A DNA stretch of 64,000 bases from contig JADJVV010000001.1 of assembly GCA_016710435.1 (NCBI GenBank), forward strand, positions 124,001-188,000, in the 5' to 3' direction. Origin of the DNA: Hyphomicrobiales bacterium. GTDB lineage: Bacteria; Pseudomonadota; Alphaproteobacteria; Rhizobiales; Aestuariivirgaceae. Shown here piece after piece: positions 34,562 through 41,925 of this stretch. A program made the translations under genes and the position numbers. The notes beneath the pieces were generated by a model. The model saw nothing but the letters and a program-made list of their open reading frames with translations, was not told the DNA's origin and did no database searches. Numbering within the stretch: position 1 is the stretch's first letter; every line of letters starts with the position of its first letter.

Positions 34562-36274
34562 ATGACACGTTTTTCGCGCATGTCGATCGGTCTGGCCGGG
34601 ACCCTGATTTTCGGGTTCGTGATGACAAGCGGAGGCGCCATCGCCCAACCCGTCGGTCCGACAGTGACAATTGAACAAGGCAGCGGCCAGCCAGATCCGA
34701 CAACAACACCTTCGATTGTCTTCGATGTCACATTCAGCGAGTCCGTGACCGAATTCACGACGGGAGATGTTGTTCTGTCGGGAAGCGCAGGCGCGACGAC
34801 AGCCCAGGTTTCCGGCTCAAACGCAAGCTACACCGTAACAGTCACCGGCATGACCGGGCCCGGTGACGTGGTCGCAACCATTCCCGCAGGTGTCGCAAAG
34901 TCTGCGTTGAATGATTTGAGTTTGGCATCCACAAGCACGGACAACACGGTAATATTTTCAGCAACTCCGTTGTCCGTCACCATCAACCAGGCCGGCAGTC
35001 AGCCTGACCCCACCACCACGCCGTCCGTGGACTTCACGGTCCTCTTCAGCGAACCTGTAACCGGTTTTACGGAATCCGATCTGACGCTTTCGGGGTCGGC
35101 GGGCGCGACAACTGCCGCAGTTGCAGGTTCCGGCGACACCTACACGGTGACAGTGACGGGCATGACAGGCCCGGGCGATGTCATCGCCGTCGTCACTGCC
35201 GGAGTTGCGCAGGCCTCCAGCAGCGGCATCCTGAACGGGGCCTCCACGAGCACAGACAATACAGTGACGTATTTGTCTTCTGGCCCCGTCACAGACGAGA
35301 GCCAGCAGTTGAGTGACGTGCAGGAGGCTGCCACCGGTGTCGCCGCACAATTGGCGACGGACCTCATCACCGACAGCGTTTCCGAGGAGATCGCATCGGC
35401 CATTTCCGGCCAGATTCAAGTCGTGTCGGCCTCTGATGGCAAAGTGGGATTTGTCTATGCCCCCGGCATGGGCAAGGGAACGGTCATCACTCCAACGGCC
35501 GACATCACATCAGGTGAGTCAGGCCTGGCCACATGGCGCATCTGGAGCAGCCTGCGTTACAGCGAATTCGACTCCAATGCTTTGGACGGAGAGCAGATCA
35601 ACGCAATGATCGGTGCGTCCGTGCTCCTTGATCGCGGCCTCATTGCAGGTCTGGCCGCCGGTTACGAGAATCAGGACTACGAAGATTCTGTGAGCGCCAC
35701 TCTCAAGGGCGAAGGCATCAATGTCGGTGCATATTTGGGCGGCGCATTGGGCAACGGTCTCCGCTTTGACGCGCAGGCCCATGCCTCATTCCTTGACTAC
35801 GACATTGCGGCAGGTGCCGTGACCGGCGCAACGGAGGGCACTCGCCTGATCGTAGGCGGGGGGCTTGCGCATGCACTTGATGCCGGACCTCTGACAATTG
35901 AACCCACAGCACGCTTTTCTGGCACTTGGGAGTGGCAGGATGGCTATACGGATTCCGCCGCCGTGGCCCATGCCGCGCGGGACTTCAACTTCGGTCGCGT
36001 ATCGGCAGGGGCGAAGATCATGCATCGCTTCGACATCGACGGCGGCGCGAGTATATCACCCTTCATCACCGGGTTCGGCGACTATCGATTCTCGAGCGGT
36101 GACGCCACGATTGAGTCGCTGGTGGACGGGATGTCTGCGCGTGTTGGACTCGGTTTCGATGTCCGGGGATCCAGCGGAGTGACGGCCAGCGCCTTGGGAG
36201 AACTTTCCGGCCTTGGCCTCGACCACGGCGCGACTGCGAAGTCACTCAAGGCTCAACTCGCAATTCCGTTCTGA
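34562..36274 (+). CDS. Autotransporter-like outer-membrane protein with two Ig-like repeats
   Basis: A 570-residue protein. A signal peptide (about 1-29, ending GGAIAQP) is followed by two tandem Ig-like repeats of about 104 residues (34-131 and 137-236). Each opens with VTI.Q.GSQPDPTTTPS and ends with ASTSTDNTV. A linker leads to a C-terminal autotransporter-type beta barrel (about 310-570) that ends in Phe (AQLAIPF). The passenger is very short and probably stays attached at the surface as an adhesin or binding module. Codon use is visibly less GC-rich than in its neighbours (many GTT, AAT, TTT, AGC), a hint of acquisition. No chaperone or partner gene is adjacent. Confidence 0.82.
   Translation: MTRFSRMSIGLAGTLIFGFVMTSGGAIAQPVGPTVTIEQGSGQPDPTTTPSIVFDVTFSESVTEFTTGDVVLSGSAGATTAQVSGSNASYTVTVTGMTGPGDVVATIPAGVAKSALNDLSLASTSTDNTVIFSATPLSVTINQAGSQPDPTTTPSVDFTVLFSEPVTGFTESDLTLSGSAGATTAAVAGSGDTYTVTVTGMTGPGDVIAVVTAGVAQASSSGILNGASTSTDNTVTYLSSGPVTDESQQLSDVQEAATGVAAQLATDLITDSVSEEIASAISGQIQVVSASDGKVGFVYAPGMGKGTVITPTADITSGESGLATWRIWSSLRYSEFDSNALDGEQINAMIGASVLLDRGLIAGLAAGYENQDYEDSVSATLKGEGINVGAYLGGALGNGLRFDAQAHASFLDYDIAAGAVTGATEGTRLIVGGGLAHALDAGPLTIEPTARFSGTWEWQDGYTDSAAVAHAARDFNFGRVSAGAKIMHRFDIDGGASISPFITGFGDYRFSSGDATIESLVDGMSARVGLGFDVRGSSGVTASALGELSGLGLDHGATAKSLKAQLAIPF
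34661..35269 (+). repeat. Two tandem Ig-like repeats within the autotransporter gene
   Basis: The stretches near 34661-34954 and 34970-35269 encode near-identical domain patterns (VTVTGMTGPGDV is shared exactly, as is LSGSAGATT), with a period of about 104 codons. The DNA has diverged mostly at third positions. Confidence 0.8.
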
Positions 36275-36411
36275 ACATGACTGCCCGGTTGACGGGACGA
36301 TGGGACGGCTGAGGGAAGTGACCCTCCCCGCCACGCAATAACCACCCGTTAACCTAAATGCCGCCACATGCCCCCAACATTCAGCCACCCATGCGAAGGG
36401 GGTTCCGACTC

Positions 36412-37071
36412 ATGAAATTTGCCATTGTTTCCGCCACCGCTGCGGCGTTGCTGCTCTCGGCCTGCACCACCAATCCCTACACGGGCGAGCAGCAGGTCTC
36501 GAAGGGCCTGCTGGGTGCCGGAACGGGTGCCGCCGTGGGTGCTGCGGCAGGCGCACTGCTCGGCCACACGACTTCCCTGAAGACGCGCAAGGCCGCCCTC
36601 GTGGGTGCTGGGCTCGGTGCGCTGGCGGGCGGCGGCATCGGAATGTACATGGACAACCAGGAAGCCAAGCTGCGCCAGCGCCTCGCCAACTCCGGCGTCT
36701 CGGTGACGCGCGTGGGCGACTCGATCGTCCTCAACATGCCGTCCAATATCACCTTCGACAGCGACCAGTCCGACGTGAAGCCCGCCTTCTATGACACGCT
36801 CAATTCCGTGGCGATCGTTTTCCAGGAGTATAACCAGACGCTGATCGACGTCGTCGGCCACACGGACTCCGATGGCTCGGCCGACTACAACGACGATCTC
36901 TCGCGCCGCCGCGCCTCGTCGGTCGCTCGTTACCTCACCGCCCAGCAACTCGATCCCAACCGCTTCTCCGTGGAAGGCCGTGGCGAGGAAGAACCGATTG
37001 CCACCAACGCTTCCGCCGAAGGCAAGGCCCGCAACCGCCGCGTCGAGATCACCATCCAGCCGCTGACGTAA
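36412..37071 (+). CDS. OmpA-domain lipoprotein with glycine zipper (YiaD-like)
   Basis: A 219-residue outer-membrane lipoprotein. The lipobox is LSAC (Cys near residue 18). A glycine-zipper membrane segment follows (GAGTGAAVGAAAGALLG and VGAGLGALAGGGIGMYMD), then an OmpA C-terminal domain (about 110-215) with the peptidoglycan-binding motif DVVGHTDSDGSADYN and RRRASSVARYL. It should anchor the outer membrane to the wall through mDAP. The start at 36412 follows AAGGGGG at the right distance and precedes a clean lipoprotein signal. It lies 48 bases before prmA. Confidence 0.92.
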   Translation: MKFAIVSATAAALLLSACTTNPYTGEQQVSKGLLGAGTGAAVGAAAGALLGHTTSLKTRKAALVGAGLGALAGGGIGMYMDNQEAKLRQRLANSGVSVTRVGDSIVLNMPSNITFDSDQSDVKPAFYDTLNSVAIVFQEYNQTLIDVVGHTDSDGSADYNDDLSRRRASSVARYLTAQQLDPNRFSVEGRGEEEPIATNASAEGKARNRRVEITIQPLT

Positions 37072-37118
37072 GTCACGCACACCCTTGCCCGCAACGCCAT
37101 GTCCCGCCATAGCGGGGC

Positions 37119-38065
37119 ATGACTGAAGCCCGTTTCATCCTCACCTTCCCGTCCGCCTCGCTGGATGAAGCCCAGGCGCTCGCCGATGCGATCGACGGCC
37201 ACATTGCCATTGATGCCCTCGCCGTCACCGTCAACGAGACGGACGAAGCGAAAGCCCTGTGGTGTGCGGCGGCCTATTTCCCCGATGAAGCCAGTGCCAG
37301 CGCCGCCCGCGATGTGATGAGTGCGGGGGGCGACATCACGCCTGTGCCGGACGTCGACTGGGTGCGCAAATCATTGGAGGGACTGGCGCCCGTCACGGCG
37401 GGACGGTTCTTCCTGCACGGCTCCCACGACCGCGCCCGCCGCCGCGCCGGCGGACAATCCTTCGAGATCGACGCAGGCACGGCCTTCGGCACGGGCCACC
37501 ACGGCACCACGGCGGGCTGCCTCCTGGCGCTCGACGGTATCCTGAAACATCAGACGCCCCGCCGCATGTTTGACCTGGGCTGCGGCACGGGCGTGCTGGC
37601 CATCGCCGCCGCGCGCGCCACACGGCAAGCGGTGCTCGCGACCGACATTGATCCCGAGGCCGTGCGCGTCACCATCGCCAACGCAAAGCTCAATGCGCTC
37701 GGTCCCCTGACGCGCGCCCGCACCGCCGCGGGGCTGCACCACCCGGTAATCCGCCAATCGGCACCCTATGATCTGGTCTTCGCCAACATCCTCGCCCGCC
37801 CCTCGCCGCGCTGGCGCAGGGCCTGTCCACCCTGCTGGCGCCGGGCGGAAACCTCATCCTGTCGGGACTGACGCGGGATCAGCTGCGCTGGATCAAGGCC
37901 TGCTACACCGCGCGGGGTCTCGTCCACGCCCGCACCATCGTGATGGGCAACTGGGTGGCCCTGGTGATGCGGCGGCCGGGCACAAAAGCAAAACGCCCGG
38001 GTTTCGGAAAACCCGGACGTCTGCAAATCACATCCCGTGCCCCCGGCTGGGAGCTGGATGCCTAG
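37119..38065 (+). pseudogene. prmA: Ribosomal protein L11 methyltransferase PrmA, interrupted by a frameshift
   Basis: PrmA trimethylates ribosomal protein L11. Up to FANILARP the protein is normal: the N-terminal domain, then FEIDAGTAFGTGHHGTT, the SAM motif MFDLGCGTGVLAIAA, and YDLVFANILARP. There the frame switches. The family sequence continues in another frame (LAALAQGLSTLLAPGGNLILSGL ... NWVALVMRR, split here for length) until TAG at 38063-38065. Adding one C to the CCCC run at 37799-37802 restores it. Read unshifted, the protein stops at 37871 after 250 residues with a nonsense tail. The cause may be a real mutation, a sequencing or assembly slip, or a slippery site. The restored frame overlaps the opposing DUF1127 terminator. 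Confidence 0.85.
37984..38019 (-). terminator. Rho-independent terminator of the DUF1127 gene
   Basis: On the minus strand an 8-bp stem CCGGGTTT / AAACCCGG with a 4-base loop is followed by a T-rich tail (TTTTGCTTTT), about 60 bases after the DUF1127 stop. It lies inside the restored 3' end of prmA. Confidence 0.8.
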
Positions 38066-38080
38066 CTTGGATAAAGGGGC

Positions 38081-38275
38081 TTAGTGGCCCCAAACCTGGC
38101 GGGCGATGTCAGCGCGCTTCAGGCCGATGTCGGCCAGCAGGCGGTCATCGAGCTGGCGGAGCTGACGCTCGGCGCGGGTGCGGGCGAAATAGGCCTTCAC
38201 CGTGTTCATGAGACCCGGAGCAGCGCCCAAGCCCTGGTTGCGGATCGTTTCACGGCCCATCGAAATCGTTGTCAT
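38081..38275 (-). CDS. DUF1127 small protein
   Basis: A 64-residue protein with the DUF1127 (YjiS-like) C-terminal pattern RAERQLRQLDDRLLADIGLKRADI, an arginine-rich helix-turn-helix-sized motif. Small DUF1127 proteins in alphaproteobacteria have been linked to RNA turnover and to phosphate or carbon metabolism. The start at 38275 follows AGGAGAGAAG. The upstream 400 bases contain a perfect 21-bp palindrome and another hairpin, so this gene may be tightly regulated. It has its own terminator. Confidence 0.85.
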   Translation of the reverse strand: MTTISMGRETIRNQGLGAAPGLMNTVKAYFARTRAERQLRQLDDRLLADIGLKRADIARQVWGH

Positions 38276-38405
38276 TGTCTTCTCTCCTGATTGCGGCGGC
38301 AGCGGCAACATTTCCGCGCCTGCCCAAATTCTTTGTGCGCTGCACAATTGCAGTGCACATCTATGCGTTGGACCCCCCGTCAACCAGAGTTGCTTTCAGC
38401 AGTTC

Positions 38406-38426
38406 GATATGCGTTCAACGCATATC
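38406..38426. promoter_or_regulatory. Perfect 21-bp palindrome, likely operator
   Basis: GATATGCGTT, a central C, then the exact complement arm AACGCATATC. It lies 131 bases upstream of the DUF1127 start. A further half-site TATGCGTT occurs at 38362-38369, 46 bases from the same sequence in the palindrome. This is typical of a dimeric regulator site. The regulator is unknown. Confidence 0.65.
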
Positions 38427-38637
38427 TCTGTTCACTCTCGGTTAACCTTCACGGCCAGCGACGAAAACTCAAATAGCCTTGAAATATGGCAGTTTTTCTA
38501 CAGTCTTCGAAAGGGATGGCATGCCGCGATCTCACCAGCGTATGTCGCATTTTCACGAAATGGCGGATTTGGGACATCGAAATGCGGCGAATCCGCATAA
38601 CGGATTGGAAGGACTTGCGGCAAAAATGTTGCGGCGC

Positions 38638-38668
38638 AAAATGAAAATGCCCGGCAAAGCCGGGCATT
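38638..38668 (-). terminator. Rho-independent terminator of the cold-shock gene
   Basis: On the minus strand AATGCCCGGC / GCCGGGCATT (10-bp stem, TTT loop) is followed by TTCATTTT, 26 bases after the csp stop. Confidence 0.9.
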
Positions 38669-38693
38669 CCGAATGAATGTATCGCTCGCGCCG

Positions 38694-38903
38694 TTAGGAG
38701 ACGACGAGGTTTCCTGCCGACGTGCGCCCCGTCCGCTTGTCGGTAATCATTTCAAAGGTGATCTTCTGGCCGTCCTTCAAACCCTTGAGACCCGCACGCT
38801 CTACGGCGGAGATGTGGACGAAGACGTCCTTGCCGCCGTCGTCTGGCTGAATGAAGCCAAAGCCTTTCTGGGTGTTGAACCATTTCACTGTGCCGGTGGC
38901 CAT
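38694..38903 (-). CDS. Cold-shock protein, CspA family
   Basis: A 69-residue single cold-shock domain that binds single-stranded RNA and DNA. It carries RNP1 (KGFGFIQPD) and RNP2 (VFVHISAVE) and starts MATGTVKWFNTQ, the standard alphaproteobacterial form. The 265-base gap to the divergent aminopeptidase leaves room for the long untranslated leader often seen in csp genes. A strong terminator follows, so it is monocistronic. Whether it is cold-induced cannot be told from sequence. Confidence 0.95.
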   Translation of the reverse strand: MATGTVKWFNTQKGFGFIQPDDGGKDVFVHISAVERAGLKGLKDGQKITFEMITDKRTGRTSAGNLVVS

Positions 38904-39168
38904 TAGTTAAAGTCCTTCAGTTGCGTTGCAGTTGGCTTGATTGGAAGTTTCGACGCCTCACAAACCAGTCGAAAATCAGGGGCGTCGTGCAAGCGCATGC
39001 GTGAAGGCAAGCGAGAGCGGCCAAACGTCCGGCCAATCGTCGATGTGCGACGTTATGATACACCCAACTTCCCTGCGCAAGAGCCTTTGTCCCGAAGGAC
39101 TTGCGAGATTCGTGGCCACCGACCACAATCGATCGCCAATTGATACATTTGCATCGGCAAGAAAACAG

Positions 39169-40950
39169 ATGAACACACACAGCACCCGCCTCAAAGCGCT
39201 CCGCACACTGATGAAGCAGCGCGGCCTCGCCGCCGTCATCGTTCCCCGTCAGGACGAATTCCAGGGCGAGTACGTGGCACCCTATGCGGAGCGCCTGCAA
39301 TGGCTGACGGGCTTCAAGGGGTCGTGGGGCTTGGCCATCGTTGGTCTGCGCAAGGCGGCGATTTTCGTCGATGGCCGCTATACCCTGCAGGTGCGCCAGC
39401 AGACGGATACCGCGCTGTTCGAGCCCCGGCATCTCATGGAGGATCCGCCGGTCAACTGGATTGCGGCGAACCTGAAAAAGGGCGAGAAAATCGGATTTGA
39501 TCCCTGGGTGACGCCGGTCGCCGAGGCCCGCAAGTTGCGCGCCGCCGCCGAAGCCGTTCACGCCAAGCTGGTCCCCCTGCCTCGCAACCCCATCGACATG
39601 GTGTGGCCAGACCAACCCGCCCGCCCCGCCAACACGATCGAGTCCCATGGCATCGAACATGCCGGCGTCGCGGCAGCGGAGAAGCTCAGCGCCATTGCTG
39701 CAACACTGCTGAAGCAGGGAGCAGACGCCGTGCTGCTCGCCGATCCCGCCTCGGTGTGCTGGGCCCTGAATATCCGCGGCAGCGATGTGCCCTACACGCC
39801 CTTTCCGCTCGCTTATGCCCTGCTCCGCCGCAAGGGCAAGGCCGAGCTTTTTGCCGACATCGCGCGCCTGACGCCCGACGCGCGAAAAGCCCTGAAGGAC
39901 ATCGTGCAGTGCAAGCCACCCGGCGACCTGCCCGCCCGCCTCGCCGCCCTGACTGGAAAGACCGTGGCACTCGATCCGGCCCTTGCGCCTGAGGCGGCGC
40001 GCCTCGCCCTCGTCAAGGCGGGCACAAAAGTCATTGAGGCGCAAGACCCGTGCGTGTTGCCCAGGGCGCGCAAGAACGAGACGGAGCGCCAAGGCGCGCG
40101 GGCGGCGCAGCGCCGTGATGGCGGTGCCCTCACGCGCTTCCTCAAATGGGTGAGCGAGAATGCCACCAAAGGGTGTCACAGCGAAGCGACGGCGGCGGAG
40201 GTACTGCGCGAGATGCGCGCGGAGTCGAACATGCTCCGCGGGCTCTCGTTTGAATCGATTTCGGCCTCCGGCCCCAATGCGGCGATCCCGCACTATCATC
40301 TGTCACCCGATGACGCGCGGCCCCTCGCGGCGGGCGAGATCTACCTCATCGATTCCGGCGGGCAATATCTCGACGGCACCACCGATGTCACACGCACCTT
40401 GATGATCGGCACGCCGACCGGTGAAATGAAAGACCGCTTCACCCGCGTCCTGAAGGGCATGATTGCACTTTCCGTGCTGCGCTTTCCCAAGGGCACCACT
40501 GGCGCTCACATTGATGCGCTGGCGCGGGCCGCGCTGTGGAAGGCGGGACTGGATTTCGACCATGGCACCGGCCATGGCGTGGGCAGCTATCTCTCGGTGC
40601 ATGAAGGCCCCGCCCGCATTTCCAAGGCCGGACACACGGCCCTCGAACCTGGCATGATCGTGTCGAACGAGCCGGGCTACTACAAGGCGGGCGCCTTCGG
40701 CATCCGCATCGAAAACCTGCTGCTTGTCACCGAGGCCGGGGAAATCGAGGGCGGCGACCGGCCGATGCTGGGTTTCGAGACGCTGACCTTTGCCCCCATC
40801 GACCGCGCCCTCATCGATGCGCGGCTGCTGACGCGCGAAGAACTGCTTTGGCTCAACGGCTATCATGCCCGCGTGCTGGAACAGATTTCACCGCAGGTGG
40901 ATGCCGCGACACAAGCCTGGCTGAAGGACGCCTGCGCCCCCCTCACATGA
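39169..40950 (+). CDS. M24B family Xaa-Pro aminopeptidase (long form)
   Basis: A 593-residue metallopeptidase that removes N-terminal residues before proline. Two creatinase-like N-terminal domains (TRLKALRTLMKQRGLAAVIV, then CWALNIRGSDVPYTP) precede the pita-bread catalytic domain, whose ligands are visible in YLIDSGGQYLDGTTDVTRT, FDHGTGHGVG, SNEPGYY and GIRIEN. Length fits the three-domain eukaryote-like form common in alphaproteobacteria. The ATG at 39169 was chosen over an upstream frame because the extension is unlike the family. The 3' end overlaps convergent azlD by 8 bases. Confidence 0.92.
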   Translation: MNTHSTRLKALRTLMKQRGLAAVIVPRQDEFQGEYVAPYAERLQWLTGFKGSWGLAIVGLRKAAIFVDGRYTLQVRQQTDTALFEPRHLMEDPPVNWIAANLKKGEKIGFDPWVTPVAEARKLRAAAEAVHAKLVPLPRNPIDMVWPDQPARPANTIESHGIEHAGVAAAEKLSAIAATLLKQGADAVLLADPASVCWALNIRGSDVPYTPFPLAYALLRRKGKAELFADIARLTPDARKALKDIVQCKPPGDLPARLAALTGKTVALDPALAPEAARLALVKAGTKVIEAQDPCVLPRARKNETERQGARAAQRRDGGALTRFLKWVSENATKGCHSEATAAEVLREMRAESNMLRGLSFESISASGPNAAIPHYHLSPDDARPLAAGEIYLIDSGGQYLDGTTDVTRTLMIGTPTGEMKDRFTRVLKGMIALSVLRFPKGTTGAHIDALARAALWKAGLDFDHGTGHGVGSYLSVHEGPARISKAGHTALEPGMIVSNEPGYYKAGAFGIRIENLLLVTEAGEIEGGDRPMLGFETLTFAPIDRALIDARLLTREELLWLNGYHARVLEQISPQVDAATQAWLKDACAPLT

Positions 40951-41248
40951 GGATATGGCGGAGCGCCACGACGCTGGCCACACCCGCACCGATGGTGACG
41001 AGAAGCGGCGCGCGCAGCAGGGCAACGCCGAGCGTCACCGCCCCGGCGATCATCTCGGCCCAGCCCTGCAGGAAAACCGCAGGCGCAATGACGGCGGTGA
41101 GAATGGCGGGCGGCACTGCATCAATCGCTGCCTTCACCCGGCCCTCGATCTTCAGGCCGCGCAGGAGCAGATAGCCCGACAGGCGCGTGCCATAGGTGGC
41201 AAGTCCCATCAACACGATGGCGAGGAAGAAGTACGGATCGACGGTCAT
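40943..41248 (-). CDS. azlD: AzlD-like small subunit of branched-chain amino acid exporter
   Basis: A 101-residue protein with about four helices (PYFFLAIVLMGLATYGTRLS at the N-terminus, AIDAVPPAILTAVIAPAVF in the middle). It pairs with AzlC to export branched-chain amino acids (BrnFE/YgaH-type pair). Its start overlaps the azlC stop (ATGA), so the two are translated together. It is last in the long minus-strand run that begins with the cell-division genes. Confidence 0.88.
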   Translation of the reverse strand: MTVDPYFFLAIVLMGLATYGTRLSGYLLLRGLKIEGRVKAAIDAVPPAILTAVIAPAVFLQGWAEMIAGAVTLGVALLRAPLLVTIGAGVASVVALRHILM

Positions 41249-41925
41249 GCTTCGCGCTCGCTGTGCAATCCCACCGCCATGGCCATGCCGGCGACTCCGC
41301 CGATGAGGATGTACCACGCGCCGGGAACGAACAGCTTTGCCATGCACGCGGCAAACGCACTGGCCGCGAGGATGGCCCCCGTCCGCGGGCCTTTCCAGAA
41401 CCCGGCGAGCACGGCGATGAACATGGCAGCAAAGGCGAAGTCGAGTCCGATCGCGGCCCCATCGCCCAGCTTGTTGCCGATCATTGCACCAATCGCCGTG
41501 AACAGGATCCAGTTCGGCCACAGCGGCATGGAGGCACCGAGGAAATAGGCAGGCGTCAGTTTCTCATGCAGGGCGCGCCGCTCAAGGATGGCCCAGGCCT
41601 CGTCGGTGAGCCAGAACATCAGGATCGAACTCTTCAATTTCGGGAAGTGCTGCACATGCCGGGAGATGGACGCCGACATGAGCACATGCCGCAAGCCCAC
41701 CGTGGCAATGGTGAACACAAGGAGCGACAGCGGCGTGCCGACCTTCACCAGGTCAACAGCAACAAACTGCGCCGCGCCGGAATAGACAATGCTGCTGACC
41801 AGCACGGCTTCGAGGGGAGAAAAGCCCTGCCCCGCTGCCACCGCGCCCCACAGCGCAGCGATGGGCGCATAGGCCAGCAGCATGGGCCACACTTCGCCGA
41901 ACCCCCGCCAGAAATCACGCATCAT
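41245..41925 (-). CDS. azlC: AzlC-like large subunit of branched-chain amino acid exporter
   Basis: A 226-residue membrane protein with the AzlC hallmarks PIAALWGAVAAGQGFSPLEA near the N-terminus, SSIVYSGAAQFVAVDLV, and GLRHVLMSASISRH in the middle. With AzlD it likely exports valine, leucine or isoleucine, or related small substrates. Its ATG overlaps the ligA stop codon (ATGA), so it is probably expressed with recN and ligA although it has no evident functional tie to them. Confidence 0.9.
   Translation of the reverse strand: MMRDFWRGFGEVWPMLLAYAPIAALWGAVAAGQGFSPLEAVLVSSIVYSGAAQFVAVDLVKVGTPLSLLVFTIATVGLRHVLMSASISRHVQHFPKLKSSILMFWLTDEAWAILERRALHEKLTPAYFLGASMPLWPNWILFTAIGAMIGNKLGDGAAIGLDFAFAAMFIAVLAGFWKGPRTGAILAASAFAACMAKLFVPGAWYILIGGVAGMAMAVGLHSEREA

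Larger units (their letters stand above)
38276..38693. other. Intergenic region with palindromes between DUF1127 and cold-shock genes
   Basis: About 420 bases with no convincing gene, more AT-rich than the surroundings. It contains a hairpin (38335-38358: GTGCGCTGCA / TGCAGTGCAC, one G-T pair), the perfect palindrome at 38406-38426, and the cold-shock gene terminator at 38638-38668. It must carry the DUF1127 promoter, transcribed toward lower coordinates. A 65-codon frame at 38479-38676 runs through the terminator and has no family features. Confidence 0.6.

Noticed and set aside
38479..38676. A 65-codon plus-strand frame between DUF1127 and csp
   Set aside because: Its end is the cold-shock gene terminator and it has no ribosome site or recognisable domain.
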